From NCBI RefSeq assembly GCF_024710485.1, contig NZ_JANJUQ010000045.1, positions 79,762 through 143,761 of the forward strand: 64,000 nucleotides of DNA. The letters run 5' to 3'. Shown one piece after another: positions 56,572 to 64,000 of this stretch. A model generated the notes under the pieces. It was not told where the DNA came from and made no database searches. It was given only the letters and a program-made list of their open reading frames with translations. Position 1 is the first letter of the stretch. Every line of letters starts with the position of its first letter. Origin of the DNA: Flavobacterium sp. (GTDB lineage: Bacteria; Bacteroidota; Bacteroidia; Flavobacteriales; Flavobacteriaceae). Position numbers and translations under genes: made by a program.

Positions 56572-58722
56572 ATGAAAATAAAAAATTACTTTTTCTACAC
56601 AGTATTACTTATTTTAGGTGCTATTTCCAAAGGAAATAGTCAGGGTGATAATACGTTCTCAGGTGAGAATACCGGTCTCAATAATACCGGAAGTTACAAT
56701 ACAGCCATTGGGAAGAATGCATTGATGGATAATACCAGTAACAGTAACAACGCCTTTGGGGTAGATGTTTTAAAAATTTCACAAGGAGGGTTTAACTGTG
56801 CTTACGGTAATGAGGCTATGCGATTCAATTCTATTGGAACTTTGAACAGTGCATTTGGAACCAGAAGTTTGTTTTACAACACCACCGGTTCAGGAAACAT
56901 TGCTATTGGCCACAGAACATTAGAAGCAAATACTACAGGAAATAACAACACCGCTATTGGTTACGCTGCTCTATCCACAAATGTAGGCAGTGATAACATC
57001 GCCATAGGATCTCTTACACCAAGACATTTATTGTCCGGTAATGCCAACATATTTGTCGGAAACGAGACAGGGATTAATTTAAAATATGGAAGTTATAATG
57101 TTTTTTTGGGTAAAGTCAGACTGAATAGTACGTCTACTTCAGCAAGATTGGCAGGAAGCAATACTGATAAAACAATTATCTTAGCAGACGGAGCCGGAAA
57201 TCAAAGGATTTTTATTCATAACAATGGAAATACCGGTATTGGTTTAGGAAACAATGTTATTCCTACTAACCGATTAGATGTTAATGGAGGAGTTGTAATT
57301 GGGAAAGGTTTTATGCCTAAATCCAACACAACACCGGCTACCAGTATCTTTGCACCACTCAACGGGATGTTAGTTGAGGGAAATGTTGGTATAGGCACCA
57401 CTTCGCCCAACAATAAAGTAGAAATCAAACATGGAAGAAATGGGTTTTCAGGATTACGTTTTACAAATTTGACCAGTAGTTTTAATCCTAATTCCGGGAT
57501 GGTAACCAACAAGTTCTTAACGGTAAACGAAAACGGAGATGTGGTTTTACAATTATTACCAAACGCATTAGGAACAAACTTAATGTCGTCTAATGTTAAT
57601 ACCATGACCACTACAGTGAATAACATCCAAGCTTCAGCGCCGATTGTGAATTCCATTGCCAATACCATTAATACCAATAATCAACTAATCACTACGGTTA
57701 ACGGAGTGTCCAGTGCGCCTGTAACTTTGCCTCAATCTTTGCTAACAGAAGTAGACGGCAGCATCACAAACGAGTTGCAAACCTTAACACAAATAGGAAA
57801 TGTAATTACACTTTCTAACGGAGGCGGTTCTATTACTTTACCAACTTTCACCGACACCAATACAGATGCCCAATCGCTAAGCTTAACCGGGAACGTGCTG
57901 TCTATTTCAAACGGAAACAGTGTTACCTTACCCGCTTTCACCGATACTGACACCGATGGGCAAACCCTAAGTTTAACCGGCAATACATTAACCATTTCTA
58001 ATGGAAACAGCGTTACTTTACCAACACCAACATTCCAAACACTTTCTCAAGCCGGCAATACTATCACTTTGTCAAATGGCGGTGGCTCGTTCACCTTACC
58101 AAGTACAACAACGGTAACTGCCGGAAATAATGTTACGGTAACCGGCAACGGTTCTTCGGCTACTCCTTATGTGGTGAATGCAAACGATACTAGTTTGTAT
58201 GCTAATAATGGTGTAATTAATCAAGCTACAACCATTAGCGGCAACCGAGTGGTGGATATGAATAACAGTAATCTTTGGTTCAATTCAGCCAATAGCACTA
58301 CTAACGGAAAAGTTTACATTGGTGGTACTGCTACTTATCCAAACGCAACTGGAGATTACAAATTGTTTGTGGAAGGCGGAATTTTGACCGAAAAAGTTAA
58401 AGTGGCTTTGAGAAACTCTGCCAATTGGGCTGACTACGTGTTTGCAGAAGATTACAAGCTAATGCCATTGCAAGAAGTAGAAACGTTTGTTAAAGCCAAC
58501 AAACATTTACCCGGGATTGATTCAGCCGAAGTGTTGGCTCAAAACGGAATCGATGTAGCTGAAATGCAATCAAAACAAATGGAAAAAATTGAAGAGCTAA
58601 CTCTTTACATCATCGATCAAGATAAAAAAATCCAAGCACAAGGAAAAGCCCTTGAACAAAACCAAAAAGAAATAGAAGAGTTAAAAGCTTTAGTGCAAGC
58701 CTTACTGACCAAAACTAAATAG
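56572..58722 (+). CDS. YadA-head / tail-fibre-like surface protein
   Basis: The 716-residue product has a signal peptide (1-24, KGNSQ). Residues 35-150 carry about eight head repeats of the N-T/S-AIG-x-x-A/S-L type (YNTAIGKNAL, SAFGTRSLF, GNIAIGHRTL, NTAIGYAAL), as in trimeric YadA heads. The shaft (about 400-530) has repeats of TLSLTGNTLTISNGNSVTLP type. The end (about 610-716) has the conserved LMPLQEVETFVKANKHLPGI, then DVAEMQSKQMEKIEEL and a coiled coil. There is no T9SS sorting domain and no trimeric autotransporter anchor. It is probably a trimeric extracellular fibre whose anchoring is unknown. The next gene starts one base later. Confidence 0.88.
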   Translation: MKIKNYFFYTVLLILGAISKGNSQGDNTFSGENTGLNNTGSYNTAIGKNALMDNTSNSNNAFGVDVLKISQGGFNCAYGNEAMRFNSIGTLNSAFGTRSLFYNTTGSGNIAIGHRTLEANTTGNNNTAIGYAALSTNVGSDNIAIGSLTPRHLLSGNANIFVGNETGINLKYGSYNVFLGKVRLNSTSTSARLAGSNTDKTIILADGAGNQRIFIHNNGNTGIGLGNNVIPTNRLDVNGGVVIGKGFMPKSNTTPATSIFAPLNGMLVEGNVGIGTTSPNNKVEIKHGRNGFSGLRFTNLTSSFNPNSGMVTNKFLTVNENGDVVLQLLPNALGTNLMSSNVNTMTTTVNNIQASAPIVNSIANTINTNNQLITTVNGVSSAPVTLPQSLLTEVDGSITNELQTLTQIGNVITLSNGGGSITLPTFTDTNTDAQSLSLTGNVLSISNGNSVTLPAFTDTDTDGQTLSLTGNTLTISNGNSVTLPTPTFQTLSQAGNTITLSNGGGSFTLPSTTTVTAGNNVTVTGNGSSATPYVVNANDTSLYANNGVINQATTISGNRVVDMNNSNLWFNSANSTTNGKVYIGGTATYPNATGDYKLFVEGGILTEKVKVALRNSANWADYVFAEDYKLMPLQEVETFVKANKHLPGIDSAEVLAQNGIDVAEMQSKQMEKIEELTLYIIDQDKKIQAQGKALEQNQKEIEELKALVQALLTKTK

Positions 58723-58723
58723 T

Positions 58724-60691
58724 ATGTACAAGATATATAAAATAGTTTTCATCAGCTTTGTGCTGCTCTATGGCTTGAATACTCATGCTCAAACAGATAG
58801 CTACATAGCGGAAGAGAACAATAGGGTGTCTCGCTCACAAGAAGTGGAGGCCGAAATTGTTCGTTTTGTCAATGATAATTTCAAAAACTACAAATTATCC
58901 AAAGAAACTACGGAGGAGGTAATTAAACATTTGCATGAAGAGGAGGAGTTTTCTGAAGAAGAATTACAAAGAGCAATAATCAACACTAAGATTTATGAGT
59001 TGAGAAAATTGTTTTTTGTGGAAAATCCTGAAAAGCGAGAGTACTACATTGCCAAAACACCACCGGTAACAGTGATGCAAACTTGTACCAATGGCGATTT
59101 TGAATCGGGTACCGCCGGCTATTCTTTCTGGTCCGATGCATATCCGCAACCGGCAACCGGAACCGGTTTCTTTCAATCTTGCTCGATGCCTACCGCCGCA
59201 ACAGCTACCAATTTGGTTACGCCAAGTACCAATAATTTTGGCTCAACCATAACACTCATAAGCAGTACTAATTCTGGCTATCAACAATATGATCCAACCT
59301 TGGCGTCATTGGGAGTTAATGTGCCAACTATTAGCAGTAGTGGCGGCACTAAATCAATTAAACTGAACAATTCCGCAGGTTTTGGTTCTTCCGATGTGAC
59401 TACCATGTCTCGCTATTTTCCGGTAATCAACCAAGCGACTATCGACTTTAATTTTTCATTGATAATGGACAACAAACCGGCACACGGTCAGCCTATTCAG
59501 CCTTTTTTCAGAGTGCGTGTTTTAGATCAAAACAACAATGTGGTCGATGAGATTTGTATTATTGCCAATCCCGATAATTGTTTGTTCAATACGTTAGTTG
59601 TTGGAAGTAATCGTCGTGTATTGTATACCGGTTGGATTTGCGCCCGATTGAATGTTGGGGAAATTTTGAACCAGCCGGGAACCATCGAATTTACTGTGAG
59701 TGATTGCGAACCATCAGCTCATTTTGGGACGGTTTATATCGATAATATTTGCGGCTCCACTTGTGCAGTGCCACAATTGGGTGCCTTAAATACAAACCCT
59801 ACTAATTTTGATTGTCCGGATATGAGTGGTACAACGCCAATCGAAGTTTGCGGAACCTATCAACCACCGGTAAATGCAACACTAAATGGGATTTCTTTGA
59901 ACATCATACAAAACGGAATAGTAGTTTCTACCATTCCTGCACCATCACAACTAACCTCTAATACCTTCTGCTTTACAGTACCGCCAAGTCAATTTGGGGT
60001 GTCGCCAAGTGGTGATTTTGAGTTCGAAGTGAATGCCGCATTTAATGTAGTTTGCCCGGCCGGGGCTTTCGTTTACGATATTTCAGACAGTTCCGCCAAT
60101 GTTGGTCCGGATGTCTCTTTTGACAATTGTTGTCAACCTACTTTGGTCTTGGTTTCTCCGGCCGATGATCACAATAATTTAGCCGTTCCTGCAGTCAAAG
60201 AACGAGAACGATCTGATTGGATTAAAGCAGCCAACATAGTGTCGGTGGGCGATAATGTTACCGGAAATGGAGTGGTGTATCACGCTGCCAATTATGTCGA
60301 GCTGAATCCGGGATTCGAGGCCATACTCGGTGCCCAATTTGCAGCATATCCTGAAGGTTGTACGGATGATTTTGTGTATAAACCGGCTGAGGTTAAAGAA
60401 GAAAAAGCCTTTGTCTCCTCATATGATTCGAATGTGAATTTGATGAAATTGACCAACGGATTTGCCATTATTCCAAACCCGTCCAGCAGTACTATCGAAA
60501 TTGTGATGAAAGATGCTCAGTTCAATAAAGTCAATATTACTTCTATTGACGGTAAAGTGGTATTGGATCGTGCTGTCGAATTAACAGCTAAAACCCGTTT
60601 GGATGTCAGCAGTTATGCCAATGGTGTGTACATCATTAACATCACTTCGGAAGATGGTCGAATTCATACTGAGAAACTCATCAAAAATTAA
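58724..60691 (+). CDS. T9SS type A protein, partner of the fibre gene
   Basis: The 655-residue product has a signal peptide (ending NTHAQ), a charged helical part (about 30-105), then a cysteine-containing beta domain opened by TCTNGDFESGTAGYSFWSD that looks like a jelly roll (to about 340; closes TVYIDNICGSTC). A Cys-rich Ig-like middle follows. A YVELNPGFEAILGAQFAA motif seen in other T9SS proteins precedes the type A sorting domain (FAIIPNPSSSTIEIVM, ending HTEKLIKN). No catalytic motif is recognised. One base separates it from the fibre gene, so they are one operon. Confidence 0.88.
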   Translation: MYKIYKIVFISFVLLYGLNTHAQTDSYIAEENNRVSRSQEVEAEIVRFVNDNFKNYKLSKETTEEVIKHLHEEEEFSEEELQRAIINTKIYELRKLFFVENPEKREYYIAKTPPVTVMQTCTNGDFESGTAGYSFWSDAYPQPATGTGFFQSCSMPTAATATNLVTPSTNNFGSTITLISSTNSGYQQYDPTLASLGVNVPTISSSGGTKSIKLNNSAGFGSSDVTTMSRYFPVINQATIDFNFSLIMDNKPAHGQPIQPFFRVRVLDQNNNVVDEICIIANPDNCLFNTLVVGSNRRVLYTGWICARLNVGEILNQPGTIEFTVSDCEPSAHFGTVYIDNICGSTCAVPQLGALNTNPTNFDCPDMSGTTPIEVCGTYQPPVNATLNGISLNIIQNGIVVSTIPAPSQLTSNTFCFTVPPSQFGVSPSGDFEFEVNAAFNVVCPAGAFVYDISDSSANVGPDVSFDNCCQPTLVLVSPADDHNNLAVPAVKERERSDWIKAANIVSVGDNVTGNGVVYHAANYVELNPGFEAILGAQFAAYPEGCTDDFVYKPAEVKEEKAFVSSYDSNVNLMKLTNGFAIIPNPSSSTIEIVMKDAQFNKVNITSIDGKVVLDRAVELTAKTRLDVSSYANGVYIINITSEDGRIHTEKLIKN

Positions 60692-60714
60692 CATAATAGT
60701 CCAAAATACTTTTA

Positions 60715-60746
60715 AACAAAGCTTCTCCCAACCGAGAAGCTTTGTT
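60715..60746 (+). terminator. hairpin terminator after the fibre operon
   Basis: A 13-bp stem (AACAAAGCTTCTC at 60715-60727 with GAGAAGCTTTGTT at 60734-60746) and a six-base loop. No long T-tract follows, so it may be less efficient. Its right arm touches the -7 box of the next gene. Confidence 0.75.
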
Positions 60747-60753
60747 ATATTTG
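60746..60753 (+). promoter_or_regulatory. -7 box candidate for the DDAH-like gene
   Basis: TATATTTG matches TAnnTTTG, 20 bases before the ATG at 60774. It shares base 60746 with the right arm of the terminator hairpin. No -33 TTG is visible. Confidence 0.45.
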
Positions 60754-60773
60754 TCCATTACCAAAACTAATTT

Positions 60774-61688
60774 ATGTTAGCCTTAAATGTCAAAAATGAA
60801 ACTTCCCGACTCAGGGCAGTGGTGCTGGGGTCGGCCGTAAACAACGGTCCTACGCCAACCGCCGAAGAAGCTTATGATCCAAAATCCTTAGAACACATCT
60901 TGGCCGGGACTTATCCCGTTGAAGCAGATATGGTCAAAGAGATGGAAGCGTTTAACCAAGTATTTCAAAAATATGATGTACAGGTTTTTCGTCCGAAAAT
61001 GATTGAAAACTACAACCAAATTTTTACCCGCGATATCGGTTTTGTAATCGACGATATGTTTATCAAAGCCAATATTTTGCCCGACAGGGAACGAGAACTC
61101 GATGCCATTCAATACGTCATCGACCAAATTGATCCCAAAAAAGTAGTCCGCCCACCAGAAGAAGTGCACATTGAAGGCGGCGATGTTATGTTGTGGAACG
61201 ATTATATCTTCATCGGAACCTACAAAGGCTCCGACTACAAAGACTACATCACGGCCCGAACCAATATGCACGGTGTAAATTACATCAAAGAAATGTTTCC
61301 TAACAAAAAAGTAAAGGAATTTGATTTGGTGAAATCCAAACTCGAAGCCCGTGACAATGCCTTGCACTTGGATTGTTGCTTCCAACCGGTTGGCAAAAAC
61401 AAAGGTATCATTTACAAAAGCGGTTTCCGCGAGGAATCGGATTATGTTTTCTTGGTCAAATTGTTTGGGAAAGAAAACCTATTCCATATCACTCGTGATG
61501 AAATGTACCACATGAATTCCAATGTGTTTTCCATTGATGAAAACGTAGTGGTTTCGGAACGTAACTTTACCCGACTCAACCAATGGCTGCGCAAAAACGA
61601 TTTCATAGTTGAAGAAATACCATACGCAGAAATTGCCAAACAAGAAGGTTTATTAAGATGCTCAACTTTACCGTTGATTAGAGATTAA
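60774..61688 (+). CDS. DDAH-family guanidino-group hydrolase
   Basis: The 304-residue product belongs to the amidinotransferase/dimethylarginine dimethylaminohydrolase superfamily of pentein-fold enzymes. The likely catalytic residues are Glu134 in HIEGGDVML, His198 in ALHLDCCF and Cys296 in LLRCSTLPLIRD, with FTRDIGFV for substrate contact. They act on arginine or modified arginine and release citrulline and an amine, or transfer the amidino group. The exact substrate cannot be read from the sequence. It precedes ctlX by 68 bases. Confidence 0.9.
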   Translation: MLALNVKNETSRLRAVVLGSAVNNGPTPTAEEAYDPKSLEHILAGTYPVEADMVKEMEAFNQVFQKYDVQVFRPKMIENYNQIFTRDIGFVIDDMFIKANILPDRERELDAIQYVIDQIDPKKVVRPPEEVHIEGGDVMLWNDYIFIGTYKGSDYKDYITARTNMHGVNYIKEMFPNKKVKEFDLVKSKLEARDNALHLDCCFQPVGKNKGIIYKSGFREESDYVFLVKLFGKENLFHITRDEMYHMNSNVFSIDENVVVSERNFTRLNQWLRKNDFIVEEIPYAEIAKQEGLLRCSTLPLIRD

Positions 61689-61756
61689 AAATAGGTTTCA
61701 AGATTTAAGTTGACCAACCCGAAACTCGAAACTTTGAAACTTTAAACTAAACAAAA

Positions 61757-62692
61757 ATGAAACAAACAACCAACTCCATACTCATGATTCGCCCGGTGGC
61801 GTTTCGTATGAACGAACAAACAGCGGTTAACAATTATTACCAAAAAGTACTTGATGGTTTATTGCCGGAAACGGTTAATGCCAAAGCGCAAGCCGAGTTC
61901 GATGCTTTTGTGGCCAAATTGCGAAAAGCCGGTGTGCATGTGATTGTAGTCGAAGATACGCTGGAGCCGAATACACCCGACAGTATTTTCCCGAACAACT
62001 GGATTTCCTTTCACGAAAACGGCGATGTAGTCTTGTATCCGATGTTTGCCGAAAATCGCCGTGCCGAGCGCCGAGAAGACATTTTGGATGTCTTGGAAGA
62101 AGAAGGTTTTGTGATTAACGAAATCATGGACTATACATCGGCAGAAGAAGACAATGTTTTTCTCGAAGGTACCGGAAGTTTATTGTTAGACCGCGAAAAC
62201 GGAAAAGCCTACTGCGCGCTTTCGCCTCGTGCTGATGAGGAATTGATGATTGAATTTTGTGAAGATTTCGAATTCACGCCCGTCATTTTTGAAGCTTTTC
62301 AAACCGTTAACGGCGAAAGAAAACAAATTTATCACACGAACGTAATGCTAACCTTAGGCGATACTTTTGCGGTAATTTGTGCCGATTGTATCGACGACAA
62401 AAAGGAACGCAAAATGGTGTTAGACAGTCTGCGTGGCGATGATAAAGAAATCGTTTTAATCACCGAAGAGCAAGTCAATAATTTTGCCGGAAACATGTTA
62501 GAAGTCAAAGGCAAAGACGACAAAAGGTATTTGGTGATGAGCGAGTCAGCCTATAAAAGCCTTACCAAAAAACAATTGGCCCAATTGGAAGCACATGTGG
62601 AAATCATCCATTCCAGTTTAGACACTATTGAAGCTTGCGGTGGCGGTAGTGCGCGTTGTATGATGGCCGAGATTTTCCTGCCGAAAGCCTAA
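61757..62692 (+). CDS. ctlX: CtlX-type citrulline hydrolase (pentein fold)
   Basis: The 311-residue product matches the CtlX group linked to citrulline use. Pentein-fold residues are Glu137 (VFLEGTGSLL), His193 (IYHTNVMLTL) and Cys301 (GGGSARCMMAEIFLP), plus TPDSIFPNNWISFHENG near the N-terminus. It would act on the citrulline or ureido product, so the pair with the DDAH-like gene makes a short guanidino-to-amino route plausible. Both products are cytoplasmic. Confidence 0.88.
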   Translation: MKQTTNSILMIRPVAFRMNEQTAVNNYYQKVLDGLLPETVNAKAQAEFDAFVAKLRKAGVHVIVVEDTLEPNTPDSIFPNNWISFHENGDVVLYPMFAENRRAERREDILDVLEEEGFVINEIMDYTSAEEDNVFLEGTGSLLLDRENGKAYCALSPRADEELMIEFCEDFEFTPVIFEAFQTVNGERKQIYHTNVMLTLGDTFAVICADCIDDKKERKMVLDSLRGDDKEIVLITEEQVNNFAGNMLEVKGKDDKRYLVMSESAYKSLTKKQLAQLEAHVEIIHSSLDTIEACGGGSARCMMAEIFLPKA

Positions 62693-62710
62693 TTCAAAAT
62701 ATTACGCAAC

Positions 62711-62748
62711 TAAAAAGCCCAAAATCGATTTGATTTTGGGCTTTTTTA
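62711..62748. terminator. bidirectional terminator between ctlX and marC
   Basis: A 15-bp stem (62712-62726 with 62732-62746) with a five-base loop and A/T runs on both sides, serving converging genes. Confidence 0.92.
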
Positions 62749-62769
62749 TAATTCATCATTCACAATTCA

Positions 62770-63405
62770 TCATATTCCTCTAATAATACTCAAAACCGCA
62801 CTGATAATGTATTGGATTCCTATAGCCACCGTCAAAAAGCCGACAATTCTGGAAATCGCTACAATCCCGGAAGCACCAAGGTATTTTGCCAAATAATGGG
62901 CGCTTCTTAAAATTAAGAAAATTAACAGCGACACAAAAATAATTGAAAATACGGAAGACAAAATCTCAGGGGTAGAATTGTGGTCTTGGTTAAAAGCAAT
63001 CAACAACGAAATCGAGCCCGGACCGGCCAACATTGGCATGGCTAGCGGAGTCAACGAAATAGAGCTTCGGTGTTGCAAATCTTCTTCTACCTCTTTGCTG
63101 ATTCCTTTTCTTTTTTTCGGGTTGGCGTTAAGCAAACCAAATCCGGAGCTGGCAATCAAAATCCCGCCGGCAATGCGCAAGGCAGAAATTGTAATACCAA
63201 AAAAACTCAGTACATATTCGCCTAAAAAAAAGGAAATCAATAAAATAATACAAACGTTAACTGCAGTCAATAATGAAACTCTGGAGCGTTCCGCTTTCTC
63301 GTAATCTTGGGTCAAACCCACAAAAAACGGGATAACACCTATCGGATTCAATACCGAAAACAAAGCCCCTAACAACACAAAGAAAGTATTCAAAAAGATT
63401 TCCAT
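62770..63405 (-). CDS. MarC family membrane protein
   Basis: The 211-residue product has six hydrophobic segments and the family motifs LFSVLNPIGVIPFFVGLT and ITPLAMPMLAGPGSI-like LTPLAMPMLAGPGSISLL. MarC (UPF0056) proteins are integral inner-membrane proteins of unproven function, and the old link to multiple antibiotic resistance was not supported. It is monocistronic, with a box at 63428 on the minus strand. Confidence 0.93.
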   Translation of the reverse strand: MEIFLNTFFVLLGALFSVLNPIGVIPFFVGLTQDYEKAERSRVSLLTAVNVCIILLISFFLGEYVLSFFGITISALRIAGGILIASSGFGLLNANPKKRKGISKEVEEDLQHRSSISLTPLAMPMLAGPGSISLLIAFNQDHNSTPEILSSVFSIIFVSLLIFLILRSAHYLAKYLGASGIVAISRIVGFLTVAIGIQYIISAVLSIIRGI

Positions 63406-63427
63406 AGCTATATAGTTTGCATCGGCA

Positions 63428-63435
63428 CAAAGATA
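63428..63435 (-). promoter_or_regulatory. -7 box candidate for marC
   Basis: The minus-strand sequence TATCTTTG matches TAnnTTTG, 22 bases before the start codon. No -33 TTG at suitable spacing. Confidence 0.4.
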
Positions 63436-63490
63436 GCCAAAGAATCAAAGTGTGTGTTAATTTAACAACATTATTCCTTAAATTTACCCA

Positions 63491-63856
63491 ATGAAAAACA
63501 AGAAAACATTGGTGCTCGGCGCCAGCACCAATCCGGAGCGTTACGCTTATAAAGCCATTGAAAAACTAACCGAAAAAGGCCATTCCGTTCTGGCCATCGG
63601 ACAAAAAACCGGTGAAGTGGCCGGCGTTAAAATCCACACCAAAACTATTCCGTTGAAGAATATCGACACAGTAACGTTGTACCTCAATCCGTTACGCCAG
63701 CGCGATTATTACAACTACATTATCGAAACGAAACCCAAACGCGTTATCTTCAATCCCGGCACCGAAAACCCGGAATTTTACCAATTGCTACAAGGCAACG
63801 GCATCAAGGTAGAAGTGGCTTGTACATTGGTTTTGTTGGCTACCAATCAGTATTAA
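63491..63856 (+). CDS. CoA-binding domain protein (CoA_binding_2)
   Basis: The 121-residue Rossmann-like protein starts KKTLVLGASTNPERYAYKA and has NPGTENPEF and ACTLVLL near the end, the features of stand-alone CoA-binding_2 proteins. No enzyme domain is fused, so its role is open. It reads away from marC, with 85 bases between their start codons. Confidence 0.92.
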   Translation: MKNKKTLVLGASTNPERYAYKAIEKLTEKGHSVLAIGQKTGEVAGVKIHTKTIPLKNIDTVTLYLNPLRQRDYYNYIIETKPKRVIFNPGTENPEFYQLLQGNGIKVEVACTLVLLATNQY

Positions 63857-63877
63857 TTTATGTTCGACTAAGAAAGG

Positions 63878-64000
63878 GTTGAAGCTAAACGTTTGGGCTG
63901 CTTTGGAATCCGTGTTCCTGCTTTCCGTTGCAATCTTTTTTGTTATACGATTTGTCATTTCGAGGGAGGAGAAATCTCAACAAAAAAGGATTTCCACTTC
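63878..64000 (-). repeat. interspersed repeat, copy 3 (cut by window end)
   Basis: It has the same layout as copy 1. AATCTTTTTTGTT at 63932-63944 pairs with AACAAAAAAGGATT at 63979-63992, again with one extra G, followed by TTCCACTTC. The stem sequence differs from copy 1 yet stays complementary. The loop carries a TCATTTCGAGGGAGGAGAAATCTC variant, given here as two parts: TCATTTCGAGGG and AGGAGAAATCTC. The end with ATCGGGGCT lies beyond the window. Confidence 0.65.

Noticed and set aside
56572..58722. A prophage tail fibre gene
   Set aside because: The protein has a Sec signal peptide and its neighbours are glycan and T9SS genes. No other phage function occurs in the window.

Overview
The window reads as chromosomal DNA of a Flavobacteriaceae member, most likely Flavobacterium. 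The evidence is the TAnnTTTG-type promoters, A-rich rather than Shine-Dalgarno-type translation starts, several type IX secretion (T9SS) sorting domains, a PafA alkaline phosphatase, PorP/SprF and PorE-like genes, and a family of Flavobacterium-style intergenic repeats. No rRNA, tRNA, CRISPR, transposase or phage gene was seen.

Region 1 (1-10634) is the end of the S10 operon fused to the spc and alpha operons: rpsC (cut by the window edge), rplP, rpmC, rpsQ, rplN, rplX, rplE, rpsN, rpsH, rplF, rplR, rpsE, rpmD, rplO, secY, infA, rpmJ, rpsM, rpsK, rpsD, rpoA and rplQ, closed by a terminator. A promoter-like sequence inside a long inverted repeat sits between rpsN and rpsH. Region 2 (10635-21743) is mostly metabolic housekeeping: carA, eno, guaA, a LysM/PBP1-like protein with OsmC and DUF3820 genes, pyrG and yidC. 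Region 3 (21744-27720) holds a FAS1 lipoprotein on the minus strand, a MORN/YwqK-like protein, mnmA, a T9SS-exported subtilase and a nitronate monooxygenase/FabK-like enzyme.

Region 4 (27721-35902) is a three-gene T9SS surface module: a giant repetitive adhesin-like protein with a type B sorting domain, a PorP/SprF partner and a PorE-like OmpA protein. Region 5 (35903-47870) has pafA, lysA and a small lipoprotein on the minus strand, sucC, a LytS/LytTR two-component pair, a leucine-rich-repeat T9SS protein and gltA. Region 6 (47871-56244) is a surface-glycan or lipid modification cluster: acyltransferase 3, NodB-like hydrolase, FemAB-like and GNAT-like transferases, DegT aminotransferase, NeuD acyltransferase, GT2 glycosyltransferase and a polytopic membrane protein. 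Seven of these genes are tightly spaced or overlapping.

Region 7 (56245-60746) is a two-gene operon for a YadA-head/tail-fibre-like protein and a T9SS type A protein. Region 8 (60747-64000) has two guanidino-group hydrolases (DDAH-like and CtlX), marC on the minus strand, a CoA-binding protein and part of another intergenic repeat. The most interesting unexplained items are the fibre operon, the Arn/Pgl-like glycan cluster, the adhesin triad with its silent-only internal duplication, the repeat family with compensatory stem changes, and the rpsN-rpsH regulatory region.
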